The notes: generated by a model not told the origin, from the sequence alone. Positions 1 to 8,614 are shown, counted from the first letter of the stretch. The stretch is DNA of 64,000 bases from Hymenobacter crusticola (GCF_002154225.1 NZ_MTSE01000011.1:62001-126000), one strand, 5' to 3'. Program-made: numbers and translations.

Positions 1-1257
1 GTAGCCCCGCTGCGCCAGCTCACGGCCAGCCTCGCCAATGCCGCCCGCCACGACTTCACCGCCTCCATTCCCGAAGAAGGCAACGACGAATTCACCCAAG
101 TGGCGCGCTCCTTCAACCAGATGCTGCTGCAGCTCCGCGACTACCGCACCTCCACCCTCGCCGAGCTGATTACCGAACGAAACCGCGTGGTCAGCATCGT
201 GAACAGCCTCGACGAGGGACTGCTGCTGATCGACCAAAACCGCCGCGTGATTGTGGCGAACCCCGTGGTGAGCAACCTGCTAGGCATTCCGTTGGAGCAG
301 CTCGAAAACCGCGTGGCTGATGAAGTAGCGAAGGAAAATGATCTGCTGCGCGAGATGCTGAACCGCCTGGACCTGCCGCCGAACCGCCGCGAAGCCGACC
401 CGCCCCTGCTCACCCTAGCCCAAGCCGGCGAGGAAGCCTACTACCGCCTCATCGTGCACGACGTGGTTTCCTACAACGAGGCGCTGGAGAAGAAGGCGTT
501 TGTGGGCTCCATCCTGCTGCTGCGCAACGTGTCGGATTTTAAAAAGCTAGACCAAGCCAAGTCGAACTTCCTGGCCACCGTGTCGCACGAGTTGAAGACG
601 CCACTGTCGAGCATCAACTTCAGCCTCATGCTGTTGCAAGATCAGCGCGTGGGTCCGATCAACGAGGCACAGCAGAAGCTACTCGCCACCCTGAACCGCG
701 AAAACCAGCGCTTGCTGAAGCTCGTGGGCGAGCTGATCGACGTATCGCGGCTGGAGTCGGGCAACATTCAGCTCAACTTCCAGCCCAGCCGCATCCACGA
801 CATCGTGCAGTTTGGCGCCGACACCATCCAGCTTCAGCTTCAGCCCAAACAGCTCACCCTCAATATCGAAGTGCCGGAAACCCTGCCGCCGGTGCGCGCC
901 GATATCGAAAAAACCACGTGGGTGCTGCTTAACCTACTTGCCAACGCCATCCGCTACTCGCCGGAGCAAGAAGCCATTCACATCCGCGCCGACCTAGCCC
1001 CCGACGGGCAGCAGGTGCAAGTGCGCGTGCGCGACCACGGCCCCGGCATCGCGCCGCAGTACCAGGAGAAAATCTTCCAGCGCTTCGTGCAAATTCCCGA
1101 CAAAAACGGCTACAAAGGCGGCTCCGGCTTAGGGCTGAGCATCGCCCGCGAGTTTATCACGAGCCAAGGCGGGCGGCTGTGGGTAGAAAGCGAGCTAGGG
1201 TCGGGCAGCACATTCGTGTTTAGCTTGCCCGTAGTAGCGCAAGGTGAGGTAAGCTAG
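1..1257 (+). CDS. Sensor histidine kinase, 5' truncated by window edge
   Basis: The reading frame is open from base 1, so the N-terminus (probably sensor and membrane segments) lies outside. Residues 1-45 look like a HAMP linker (starts VAPLRQLTASLANAA), followed by a PAS-like segment at about 60-165 (NSLDEGLLLIDQNRRVIVAN). The HisKA H-box is SHELKTPLSS with the phospho-acceptor His near residue 196, then the ATPase domain with N-box NLLANAIRYSPE, G1 DHGPGIA and G2 GGSGLGLSI. It should autophosphorylate and pass phosphate to a response regulator not seen here. A GTG at 100 would remove the HAMP domain and is an artefact of truncation. Signal and partner are unknown. It ends 131 bases before an unrelated AraC gene. 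Confidence 0.9.
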   Translation, partial: VAPLRQLTASLANAARHDFTASIPEEGNDEFTQVARSFNQMLLQLRDYRTSTLAELITERNRVVSIVNSLDEGLLLIDQNRRVIVANPVVSNLLGIPLEQLENRVADEVAKENDLLREMLNRLDLPPNRREADPPLLTLAQAGEEAYYRLIVHDVVSYNEALEKKAFVGSILLLRNVSDFKKLDQAKSNFLATVSHELKTPLSSINFSLMLLQDQRVGPINEAQQKLLATLNRENQRLLKLVGELIDVSRLESGNIQLNFQPSRIHDIVQFGADTIQLQLQPKQLTLNIEVPETLPPVRADIEKTTWVLLNLLANAIRYSPEQEAIHIRADLAPDGQQVQVRVRDHGPGIAPQYQEKIFQRFVQIPDKNGYKGGSGLGLSIAREFITSQGGRLWVESELGSGSTFVFSLPVVAQGEVS

Positions 1258-1365
1258 GGTTACATTCTGGTCCGCCACCTTATGTGTCCGATCAATTACT
1301 AGCTGCCTGCATTTCTCCAGGGGTTCAACTTGCTTTATGCGCACAAATCAATAGTAGCCAGTTGA

Positions 1366-1384
1366 CTTGATTTGCATAACTTTG
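1366..1384 (+). promoter_or_regulatory. Promoter-like TAnnTTTG box with upstream copy of a 14-base repeat
   Basis: TAACTTTG at 1377-1384 matches the Bacteroidota -7 consensus TAnnTTTG. It is fused to CTTGATTTGCATAA (1366-1379), which recurs exactly at 2299-2312. The box ends only four bases before the GTG start at 1389, so the transcript would be nearly leaderless. No good -33 TTG is seen at the usual distance. Confidence 0.4.
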
Positions 1385-1388
1385 GCCG

Positions 1389-2291
1389 GTGAACTCACCC
1401 GAAACTATCTTTGAGTACGCTCAGCAATACGGCAGGGAATGGCCGGCGGCTGGGCAAGTCAGTGCCTACCGCATCGAAGATGTTGCGTCTCCCAGCGCCT
1501 TTCCGCATATCCGGCGTGACTTCTACAAAGTGAAGTTGCTTTGCGGCGCAGAAGGCGTACTGGCGTACGCCGATCAGCGCGTCGTGGTGCAAGATTGCGC
1601 GTTGGTTTTCGTGAACCCTCTGATTCCGTATTCCTGGCAGCGACTTAGTGGGCGCGAAACGGGCTTTGTCTGTTTGTTCACGGAGGAGTTTATTACCCCG
1701 CACTTACGCACGGCCAGTGTGGCGGGCTCGCCGCTGTTTCGGGTCGGAGGCACACCGGTGTTGTTTCCGCCTCCCGAAATAGCCCGCCTGTTGCGCGCTC
1801 TTTTTGAACAGTTACTGGCGGAGTTGCACTCCCCGTACGCGCACAAGTATGATCTGATGCGCAACTACTTACAGATCATTTTGCATGAGTCGCTCAAAAT
1901 AGCGCCTGCCCCGCCCTGCTACCAGCCAGGGACGTCGGCGGCCCGCCTGAGCACTTTATTTTTGGATTTGCTAGGGCGTCAGTTCCCGCTTGCCTCGCCA
2001 CAGCATACCCTAGGTTTCAAAAATGCGAATGAGTTTGCCCGGCAGTTAGCAGTTCATCCCAACCACCTAAACAAAGCGCTGAAAGCAACCACGGGCAAAA
2101 CCACGACCCAGCACATTGCCGAAAAGCTGATTGACGAAGCGAAAGCCTTACTACGACACAGCAACTGGAGCGTGGCCGACATAAGCTACTGCCTAGGGTT
2201 CGAGCACGCGTCCAATTTCAACAGCTTTTTCAAGAAGCACACCGGCCAGCCGCCCAACGCCTACCGTAAGCTGCCGGTTGTGCTTTCATAA
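1389..2291 (+). CDS. AraC family transcriptional regulator
   Basis: 300 aa. The N-terminal about 180 residues form a cupin-like sensor region of the AraC_binding type. The C-terminal about 100 residues carry two helix-turn-helix motifs: the first around FARQLAVHPNHLNKALKATT, the second in the conserved ADISYCLGFEHASNFNSFFK with the usual GFxxxSxFxxxFKKHTGxxPxxYR ending. The start is GTG at 1389; no in-frame ATG exists until deep in the sensor domain. Regulators of this layout commonly control an adjacent oxidoreductase, and an SDR gene follows 79 bases downstream on the same strand. The same 14-base motif sits before both genes, so autoregulation plus control of the SDR is a reasonable inference. 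The ligand is unknown. Confidence 0.9.
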   Translation: MNSPETIFEYAQQYGREWPAAGQVSAYRIEDVASPSAFPHIRRDFYKVKLLCGAEGVLAYADQRVVVQDCALVFVNPLIPYSWQRLSGRETGFVCLFTEEFITPHLRTASVAGSPLFRVGGTPVLFPPPEIARLLRALFEQLLAELHSPYAHKYDLMRNYLQIILHESLKIAPAPPCYQPGTSAARLSTLFLDLLGRQFPLASPQHTLGFKNANEFARQLAVHPNHLNKALKATTGKTTTQHIAEKLIDEAKALLRHSNWSVADISYCLGFEHASNFNSFFKKHTGQPPNAYRKLPVVLS

Positions 2292-2298
2292 GTTTTGG

Positions 2299-2312
2299 CT
2301 TGATTTGCATAA
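2299..2312 (+). promoter_or_regulatory. Second copy of the 14-base motif, before the SDR gene
   Basis: CTTGATTTGCATAA, identical to 1366-1379 before the AraC gene. It lies 58 bases upstream of the SDR start. Candidate AraC operator half-site or shared promoter element; inferred from repetition only. Confidence 0.45.
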
Positions 2313-2370
2313 TTCAACCTAGCCTAGTGCCTCGATCTTTGTGCGGTTTCATCAACACACATAAGATGCT

Positions 2371-3108
2371 ATGGAGAATATCACAGGCAAGGTAGTCGCT
2401 ATTACGGGTGCCAGTAGCGGCATTGGGGAGGCCACGGCGCTGTTGCTGGCTGAGCGCGGGGCAACTGTTGTACTCGGCGCCCGCCGAGCGGCGCGCTTGG
2501 AAGCGTTGGCGGAGCGCATTACGGCCACAGGTGGCCAGGTGGCGTACATACCGACTGACGTGACCCAGCGCGCGGACGTCGCCAACCTCGTGCAACTCGC
2601 CCTCGACCAATACGGCCAACTGGACGTACTGGTTAATAATGCCGGTATTGGCTTGATTTCCGCCCTCGATGACCTGCGCGTTGAGGACTGGGAGCAGATG
2701 ATTGACGTCAACCTCAAAGGCACGCTGTACGGCATTGCGGCGGCGCTGCCGATCTTCCGTCGGCAGGGTTTTGGCCAGTTTGTCAATGTCGTTTCTACTG
2801 CTGGGCTTAAGGTTGTTCCACTCCAATCAGTTTATGCAGGCACCAAAAACGCCGTGCGCACCATTTCCGAAGGCCTGCGCCAGGAAGCGGGTGCAAAGCT
2901 GCGGGTCACGCTCATTTCGCCGGGCTTCATCCACACCGACTTTGCGGAAGCCATGACCAACCCCGAGGTTAAGGCGCAGATCCTCAGCACGAGAGACCAG
3001 CTAGCTATTTCACCAGAGGCCATTGCCCGCGCAATTGTCTTTGCCATTGAGCAGCCGGCTGATGTAGATGTGAATGAAGTCGTAGTTCGCCCTACCGCGC
3101 AGGGCTAG
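2371..3108 (+). CDS. Short-chain dehydrogenase/reductase (SDR)
   Basis: 245 aa, the usual size for a classical SDR. Visible motifs: cofactor loop TGASSGIG (residues 13-20), NNAG (about 90-93), catalytic Ser in VVSTAG and YxxxK as YAGTK. The arginines in GARRAARLEAL right after strand 2 favour NADP(H) over NAD(H). The C-terminal part resembles the YdfG/serine 3-dehydrogenase-like group annotated as SDR family oxidoreductase; the substrate cannot be told. It is cytosolic, with no signal peptide. It follows the AraC gene and is closed by a terminator at 3173-3220. Confidence 0.92.
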   Translation: MENITGKVVAITGASSGIGEATALLLAERGATVVLGARRAARLEALAERITATGGQVAYIPTDVTQRADVANLVQLALDQYGQLDVLVNNAGIGLISALDDLRVEDWEQMIDVNLKGTLYGIAAALPIFRRQGFGQFVNVVSTAGLKVVPLQSVYAGTKNAVRTISEGLRQEAGAKLRVTLISPGFIHTDFAEAMTNPEVKAQILSTRDQLAISPEAIARAIVFAIEQPADVDVNEVVVRPTAQG

Positions 3109-3172
3109 CTTTCTTGCAGAACGATACTACCTACCTAGCGTTTCAGGCGGCTACTTGTGCTCCGTCTGCGGG

Positions 3173-3220
3173 AACCCTGGCAAAGCCGCCGAACGAAACC
3201 GGCGCCTTTGCCAGGGTTTT
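3173..3220 (+). terminator. Rho-independent terminator after SDR
   Basis: 13-bp perfect stem (3173-3185 with 3206-3218, arm AACCCTGGCAAAG) with a GC-rich loop that itself partly pairs, followed by TTTT. Confidence 0.75.
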
Positions 3221-3296
3221 CACTTTATCTGGCGAGGAAAACAAGAACGCTCGGATGGTAGAAGAGTAGCCAGCTTTTTGCGCTGTTGGCAGTTTA

Positions 3297-3310
3297 ATAC
3301 CAAATGGTAT
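3297..3310. promoter_or_regulatory. TetR operator upstream of tetR
   Basis: Perfect inverted repeat ATACCA-AA-TGGTAT, 25 bases before the ATG of the TetR gene. A near copy, ATACCAAACGGTAT, precedes the efflux pump gene. This is the expected arrangement for an autoregulated TetR repressor. Confidence 0.75.
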
Positions 3311-3335
3311 ATTTACACCGATTTTGTTAAGCCTC

Positions 3336-3932
3336 ATGTCCAAAGCCGAACGTACGCGCCAGTTCATCATCGAGCAAACGGCCTCCATTTTCAACAAACA
3401 GGGGTACGCCGGCACGTCCTTGAATGACCTCACTGCGGCAACGGGCTTAACGAAAGGCGCTATTTACGGCAACTTTGAGAACAAGGAAGAAGTGGCGCTG
3501 GCCGCTTTCGACTACAACCTAGGTCTGGTCCGGGAAGGAATGCGGGCCGGCGCAGAAAGCAGTGCTCCTGCCCGCGAAAGGTTGCTGGCCATGCCTCGCT
3601 TCTACCGGAAAGCCTTTTTGGAGTTGCGAGGTGTAGGGGGCTGCCCCATTCTCAACGCCGCCGTGGAAGTTGATGATGCCCCACCAGCGGCCCTGCGCCA
3701 GCGCGTGCAAGAGAGTTTGCGGGGCTGGCGAGGTAACATCGTCCAGATTATTAAAGCAGGGCAACAGGTAGGTGACTTACGGCCCGAAGCCGAAGCGGAC
3801 CGCTACGCCACGCTCTTTATTGCGCTGGTAGAAGGCGGCATCTTGGTTGCCAAAGCCACCAGCGACGCTAGCGCACTGTTCACCACCCTCGACCACATCG
3901 AGCACCTGATCAACACGGAATTAGCCGTCTGA
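3336..3932 (+). CDS. TetR/AcrR family transcriptional repressor
   Basis: 198 aa when started at ATG 3336 (MSKAERTRQFIIEQTAS). A TTG at 3324 would add MLSL without homology value. The N-terminal helix-turn-helix is typical: FNKQGYAGTSLNDLTAATGL then TKGAIYGNFENKEEV. The C-terminal ligand domain is of the TetR_C type with GGCPILNAAVEVDD, a motif common in regulators of drug or solvent pumps in Bacteroidota. It lies directly before a DHA2-type pump, and both genes carry the same palindrome, so it should repress itself and the pump until a ligand binds. Confidence 0.92.
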   Translation: MSKAERTRQFIIEQTASIFNKQGYAGTSLNDLTAATGLTKGAIYGNFENKEEVALAAFDYNLGLVREGMRAGAESSAPARERLLAMPRFYRKAFLELRGVGGCPILNAAVEVDDAPPAALRQRVQESLRGWRGNIVQIIKAGQQVGDLRPEAEADRYATLFIALVEGGILVAKATSDASALFTTLDHIEHLINTELAV

Positions 3933-3948
3933 CTTTTTTCTCTAAAAA

Positions 3949-3964
3949 TATACCAAACGGTATA
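3949..3964. promoter_or_regulatory. TetR operator upstream of the MFS pump
   Basis: TATACCAAACGGTATA is an inverted repeat with 6-base arms and a 4-base centre. It shares ATACCAAAYGGTAT with the site at 3297-3310 and ends 12 bases before the pump start codon. Confidence 0.75.
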
Positions 3965-3976
3965 AACATCCTTCCC

Positions 3977-5536
3977 ATGCGTGTTTTGCCTCTCTTTCTG
4001 CTGTGTGCCACGGTCATTGCGGCGGCCGTGATGGAGTTGATTGATACCAGCATCGTGAACGTGGCACTGTCGCACCTGAGCGGCAACCTAGGTGCGACGC
4101 TCGCTGACACCTCGTGGGTTATCACCTCGTACGCCATCGCCAACATCATTGTCATTCCCATCACGAGCTTCCTGGCTGCCCGGCTCGGACGGCGGCGCTA
4201 CTTTATCGGCTCGATTATTCTGTTTACCATCGCTTCGGCGCTGTGCGGCACCGCGAGCAACATCTGGACCTTGGTGGCCTTCCGCTTCGTGCAGGGCCTA
4301 GGAGGCGGTGCGCTGCTTTCAACTTCGCAGACGATTGTTTTTGAGGCGTTTCCGCCGGAGAAGCGCGGGGTGGCGAGTGCGCTGTTTGGTATCGGCGTAT
4401 TCACTGGCCCGACTATCGGGCCGACCCTAGGCGGCTACATTCTGGACGTGAGCACCTGGCATTGGATCTTCTTAGTCAACGTGCCGATTGGCATAGTGGT
4501 CACCATCGCGGCGTTTTTGCTGGTGCCAGAGCCAGCGGCTGCCAACCGTGCCACCCTGCGCATGGATTGGCTAGGTTTGCTGCTGCTCATTGTGGGTGTG
4601 GGCGCCTTGCAAGTGGTGCTAGAGCGCGGGCAAGAGGAAGACTGGTTTGCCACGCCTTATATCACGCAGCTCAGTGTAGCGGCGGTGGTAGGCCTCGTGG
4701 CCTTTATCTGGTGGGAGCTTACCACCAACTACCCCATCGTGGACCTACGCGTGCTGAAAAGCCGGACGCTCGCCGTGGCAGCCCTGCTCACCTTCGTGAC
4801 GGGCATGGGGCTGTTTACCTCGGTGTATCTCACGCCCGTATTTGCCCAGCGCCTGCTGCACTTTCCGGTGCTCGATACCGGCTTGCTCTTGCTGCCGGGC
4901 GCTGTGCTGGCCATTTTTTGCCTAATGCTCACGGCCCGTGCCCTGCAAAAAGGCGTACCTATTCCGGTGGTCATTGCGCTGGGCTTCGTGCTGTTTTTCG
5001 CTTTTAGCTGGCGCATGGCTGGGCTAAACGGAGCAGCGGGCAAGGACGATTTTTACTTTCCCTTGATTTTGCGCGGAGCAGGCCTAGCGCTGCTCACGGT
5101 GCCACTCACGGCGCTGGCTGTGTCGGGACTGGCCCTGAAGGACATTGCCCAGGGCGCGGCCCTGAATAACATGATGCGTCAACTCGGCGGCTCGTTCGGC
5201 ATTGCCATCGTGAATACCTACCTCGCTACGCGCTTCGCCGAGCACCGCCAATCGTTGGTAACGCACCTGAGCGCGGTAGATTTGCCCGTGCCAGAGCGGC
5301 TAGCCAGCGGTACGCAGCTGGTAATTGCTCGGCTGGGGCAGCCGGTACTAGAGGCCCAGCACCGCGCCTATCAACTGCTCGATTCGACGGTGAACCAACA
5401 GGCGGGTATTCAAAGCTATAACGACGCTTTTTTGTTAGTTGGGGTGTTCTTTTTGGCAGCCATGCCGCTCCTGCTGCTCGTGCTGCGTCGCCCGCAAAGC
5501 AGTGGGCCGGTGCAAGTCAGCTTGTCGGATCACTAA
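3977..5536 (+). CDS. MFS drug efflux transporter, DHA2 (EmrB/QacA) type
   Basis: 519 aa with about 14 hydrophobic segments, the size of DHA2 proton antiporters. Diagnostic stretches: MELIDTSIVNVALSHL in TM1, loop A GRRRYFIGSI, motif B RFVQGLGGGAL, and motif C GVFTGPTIGPTLGGYI followed by WHWIFLVNVPIG. Expected to expel amphipathic toxic compounds across the inner membrane, often with an HlyD/EmrA and a TolC partner; neither is encoded nearby. It lies 44 bases after tetR with a matching operator, so it is probably substrate-induced. The actual substrate is unknown. Confidence 0.93.
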   Translation: MRVLPLFLLCATVIAAAVMELIDTSIVNVALSHLSGNLGATLADTSWVITSYAIANIIVIPITSFLAARLGRRRYFIGSIILFTIASALCGTASNIWTLVAFRFVQGLGGGALLSTSQTIVFEAFPPEKRGVASALFGIGVFTGPTIGPTLGGYILDVSTWHWIFLVNVPIGIVVTIAAFLLVPEPAAANRATLRMDWLGLLLLIVGVGALQVVLERGQEEDWFATPYITQLSVAAVVGLVAFIWWELTTNYPIVDLRVLKSRTLAVAALLTFVTGMGLFTSVYLTPVFAQRLLHFPVLDTGLLLLPGAVLAIFCLMLTARALQKGVPIPVVIALGFVLFFAFSWRMAGLNGAAGKDDFYFPLILRGAGLALLTVPLTALAVSGLALKDIAQGAALNNMMRQLGGSFGIAIVNTYLATRFAEHRQSLVTHLSAVDLPVPERLASGTQLVIARLGQPVLEAQHRAYQLLDSTVNQQAGIQSYNDAFLLVGVFFLAAMPLLLLVLRRPQSSGPVQVSLSDH

Positions 5537-5555
5537 TAGCTTATCCTAATAAGTT

Positions 5556-5645
5556 GTCATTTCGACTAGCGGGAGAAATCTCGCGTACTGGCGCCAGGCA
5601 GGCATTACCAATCCAGGCGAGATTTCTCCCGCTGGTCGAAATGAC
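5556..5645. repeat. Long imperfect palindrome (REP/MITE-like)
   Basis: Two 29-base arms (5556-5584 and 5617-5645) differ at one position and enclose a 32-base loop. The outer end begins GTCATTTCGA and the arm contains GGGAGAAATCTCGC. It lies in the gap between the MFS pump and fabF. Elements with the same outer GTCAT and CTGGTCGA core occur at 28662-28747 and 56481-56567. Confidence 0.85.
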
Positions 5646-5719
5646 GTTCGCTTTCCCGTCGCGCCTTGGCTGGCTAGGCCCTACTTACCGATTCCTTTCT
5701 TTCTTCTACTAGTACATAT

Positions 5720-6973
5720 ATGCCTGATTTAAAACGTGTAGTCGTGACGGGTGTGGGGGCGCTGACGCCTATTGGCAACGACGCAGCTGGCTTTGGCCGT
5801 GCCCTCGTGGCGGGGGTGAGCGGGGCCGCACCCATCACGCGCTTTGATGCGGCCAAGTTCAAGACCCGCTTTGCCTGCGAGCTAAAAGGCTTCGATCCGC
5901 TCGGTCATTTTGAGCGCTCCGAAATCCGCAAATATGATCCGTTCACGCAGTACGCCTTGGTGGCAGCGGATGAAGCTATTCGCCACGCCGAGTTGAATTT
6001 TGACCACCTGAATCGCAACCGCATCGGCGTGATCTGGGGCTCAGGAGCGGGTGGGTTGCTGACGTTGCAAGAGCAGATAAGCGAGTTTGCCCAAGGCGAT
6101 GGCACGCCGCGCTTCAATCCCTTCTTCGGCGCTAAGATGATTGTGGATATTGCCGCAGGCGTGATTTCTATTAAGTATGGGCTGCGGGGGTTGAACTACG
6201 CCACCGTGTCGGCCTGCGCCACTTCTACCACGGCCCTGCTTGACGCCTTCAACTACATCCGCTGGGGCAAGGCCGAGGTGCTGATTTCCGGCGGCTCGGA
6301 GGCGCCAATCAACGAAACTGGCATTGGCAGCTACAACGCCCTGCGCGCCCTCTCCACCCGCAACGAAACGCCAGCTACCGCCTCACGCCCCTTCGACGTC
6401 AGCCGCGACGGGTTCGTGGTGGGCGAAGGCGCCGGGGCACTGGTGCTGGAAGAGTACGAGCACGCCCGCCGGCGGGGCACCCCCATCTTGGCAGAAGTGG
6501 TAGGTGGCGGCATGGCCGCCGATGCCTATCATCTCACGGGCACGCACCCGGAAGGCGAAGGTGCTTACCTCAGTATGCAGGCCGCCCTCGATGATGCGAG
6601 CCTGCACGCCGCGCAAATCGACTATTTGAATGCTCACGCCACCTCCACGGGCCTAGGTGACGCCAGCGAGCTGCGGGCCATTGAACGGGTGTTTGGCCCA
6701 GCGCCCCACCTACACATCAGCGCCACCAAATCGATGACTGGGCACTTGCTAGGAGCGGCAGGCGCCGTGGAAGCCATTGCTTGCGTGCTGGCTGTGCAGC
6801 AAGACGTAATACCACCCACCATCAATACGACGCAGACGGATGCAGGCTTTGCCAGCCAGCTCCACCTGACCCTAGGTCGACCGGCCTACCGCCCCGTGGA
6901 ATACGCCATGAGCAACTCGTTCGGCTTCGGCGGCCACACAGCTACCTTGATACTCAAGAAGTTCGTTGCGTAG
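5720..6973 (+). CDS. fabF: Beta-ketoacyl-ACP synthase II (KAS II)
   Basis: 417 aa, full length for FabF. It condenses malonyl-ACP with acyl-ACP in fatty-acid elongation in the cytosol. The thiolase-fold triad is present: Cys166 in VSACATST, His306 in NAHATST and His342 in SMTGHLLGAAG; the C-terminal NSFGFGGH loop is also intact. The first His motif reads NAHATST where E. coli FabF has NAHGTST. No acpP or other fab gene is adjacent, so this is a stand-alone, probably second, KAS. It could serve a specialized lipid or polyketide-like product, but nothing nearby proves that. Confidence 0.93.
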   Translation: MPDLKRVVVTGVGALTPIGNDAAGFGRALVAGVSGAAPITRFDAAKFKTRFACELKGFDPLGHFERSEIRKYDPFTQYALVAADEAIRHAELNFDHLNRNRIGVIWGSGAGGLLTLQEQISEFAQGDGTPRFNPFFGAKMIVDIAAGVISIKYGLRGLNYATVSACATSTTALLDAFNYIRWGKAEVLISGGSEAPINETGIGSYNALRALSTRNETPATASRPFDVSRDGFVVGEGAGALVLEEYEHARRRGTPILAEVVGGGMAADAYHLTGTHPEGEGAYLSMQAALDDASLHAAQIDYLNAHATSTGLGDASELRAIERVFGPAPHLHISATKSMTGHLLGAAGAVEAIACVLAVQQDVIPPTINTTQTDAGFASQLHLTLGRPAYRPVEYAMSNSFGFGGHTATLILKKFVA

Positions 6974-7099
6974 GGAGAGGTCATATGATAGCTTCTGGCC
7001 CGGAAGGTAGCTCTGCGCAACATTTCTCCTATTCCCGTGCAATACGATTCCCTAGCTCTCCAACGAACCTAGCTCATCGCACGCAATAGCAGCTAGCTA

Positions 7100-7600
7100 T
7101 CAAGGCTTTAGCAAGGGCCACGTGAAGCTGATGCCTTTAGCCTGTTCGGTGCGGATGTCGAATTTCTGGCCTTTAAGGTCTTCTGGCTTGGGTTGTGCGT
7201 AGGGCTGCAAGGAGCCATTGGCCTTAACTATTGCGATATCGTGGTAGGAGATAAACAAGGTAATACGGTCGCCTGGCTGACAATACTTCATCCATTGGGC
7301 TAGGTTCACGTTGGATTGATTCACGATCGAGGAGGGAATAACGGGACGACCGCGGCGCACCAATGTCATCAGGGCGTTGCGGAAGCGGTAGTGTACCTGC
7401 TCCGAACAATCGTCGGGCGAAGTCACGCGCAAGGTGATCTGGGGCGTTAAGACACTGCCGGTAGCTGGTATTTCCTGGTTGTTGCTCAACACTTTGAGTA
7501 TGGGCGCCGAACAATCGATTTGGGCAACGGCTTCTTCGGCAGCGGCCAGCAGCACAACCAGCCCGAACGCCCGCATGGCTAATAGAGTAGATCTTGACAT
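7100..7600 (-). CDS. Secreted protein of unknown function
   Basis: I start it at ATG 7600 (166 aa), where a clear signal peptide begins (MSRSTLLAMRAFGLVVLLAA, cleavage near AVAQ). The longer reading frame to 7726 adds a charged N-terminus with no signal character. Mature protein starts IDCSAPILKVLSNN, contains three cysteines (DCSAP, DDCSEQ, KYCQPG) and a strand-rich middle (ITLRVTSPDDCSEQVHYRF), and ends FDIRTEQAKGISFTWPLLKP. I do not recognise the family. It is probably periplasmic or surface exposed. It converges with fabF across 126 bases and is transcribed in the same direction as azoR, but a terminator separates them. Confidence 0.7.
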   Translation of the reverse strand: MSRSTLLAMRAFGLVVLLAAAEEAVAQIDCSAPILKVLSNNQEIPATGSVLTPQITLRVTSPDDCSEQVHYRFRNALMTLVRRGRPVIPSSIVNQSNVNLAQWMKYCQPGDRITLFISYHDIAIVKANGSLQPYAQPKPEDLKGQKFDIRTEQAKGISFTWPLLKP

Positions 7601-7699
7601 CGTAAAGAGCAGCCTAGCAAAATAAGAAGGAACGCAACGCCCGAGCCGCTCTGCGTCAACGCATAAAGAACGGTTAGCCTTATTAAGAGAACGATAAAG

Positions 7700-7753
7700 C
7701 AAAAAAAACTGCCTGCCGCAAACCACTACAAGACGGGTATGCGGCAGGCAGTT
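7700..7753 (-). terminator. Terminator of the azoreductase gene
   Basis: 14-bp perfect stem (7707-7720 with 7740-7753, arm TGCGGCAGGCAGTT on the plus strand) and, on the minus strand, a following run of eight T. It lies 20 bases past the azoR stop. Confidence 0.8.
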
Positions 7754-7773
7754 GTTGCTAAAATAGCCACTTC

Positions 7774-8397
7774 CTATACTTCCACCAACGAAGAGGTAGC
7801 GGCTAGATCAATGCTGGCTAGCGCTTTCTCCAGCGCCGTATCCTGAACGCCGGGGATGGCAGTACCTTCTACCCGTACTGCGGTTACGTCCGTCATTCCG
7901 AGGGTACCGAGCACGGTTTTCAGGTAAGGCACTACAAAATCGTGGCCGACCATAGGCCCTTCGGAGTAGATACCGCCGCTAGAAGCAGCTAGGTACACTT
8001 TTTTGCCTTGCACCAAACCGACGGGGCCGTGCTCGCTGTAACGGAACGTGACGCGAGCCCGCACGATGTGGTCGAGCCAAGCTTTCAAGGTCGACGAAAT
8101 GCCGAAGTTGTACATGGGCGCGCCAATAACGAGAACATCGGCGGCTTGGAGGGCAGCAATGGCCTCGTCGGAGTGGCGCACCGCCGCTTGCTGGGCAGAC
8201 GTGTGTTCTTCGGCGGGCGTATTGATGGCTTGCAGGTACACCTCTTCCATATGAGGGTACGACTTGTTGGTAAGGTCGTACACCTGCACCGTGCTGCCCG
8301 GATTAGCAGCCACAAGTTTATCCACCAGGGCATTGCCTAGCTGAACACTGAATGCCGCACTACCGCGCGGACTGGAAATTATATGCAGAATGTGCAT
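7774..8397 (-). CDS. azoR: FMN-dependent NADH-azoreductase / quinone reductase
   Basis: 207 aa, flavodoxin-like fold. Family marks: MHILHIISSPRGSAAFS for phosphate binding, the FMN loop APMYNFGISSTLKAWLDHIVRARVTF, and SSGGIYSEGP. AzoR enzymes reduce azo dyes and, more physiologically, quinones by two electrons, protecting against electrophile stress. The gene is divergent from an HxlR regulator whose gene is followed by a DoxX protein. In Bacillus, HxlR-type YodB and CatR control azoreductase and a DoxX-containing catDE operon, so this cluster is likely a quinone-responsive module (inference). Confidence 0.92.
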   Translation of the reverse strand: MHILHIISSPRGSAAFSVQLGNALVDKLVAANPGSTVQVYDLTNKSYPHMEEVYLQAINTPAEEHTSAQQAAVRHSDEAIAALQAADVLVIGAPMYNFGISSTLKAWLDHIVRARVTFRYSEHGPVGLVQGKKVYLAASSGGIYSEGPMVGHDFVVPYLKTVLGTLGMTDVTAVRVEGTAIPGVQDTALEKALASIDLAATSSLVEV

Positions 8398-8614
8398 GAT
8401 CGAAGAGAAATAAAGAGAAGTAAATGCAACGTGTCGGTGTAGCCGGGCTAGGTCAGCTACCTAGGTTGCTACTAGCCAAAAATCAACGCCAACCATCAGC
8501 TTCAAGCTTGGCAGGCCCTGCGCGCAACAGGCTTGCCCAACGTGACAACTCGCAGTGGTTTGGTGCGGGCAAAGGTGGAGGCTAGGTGGTTTATTTTGGC
8601 TAGTGGTTTACCAA

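Noticed and set aside
3143..3433. Open frames on both strands around the SDR/tetR gap
   Set aside because: They cross a terminator and the TetR operator, and their translations have no recognisable domain.
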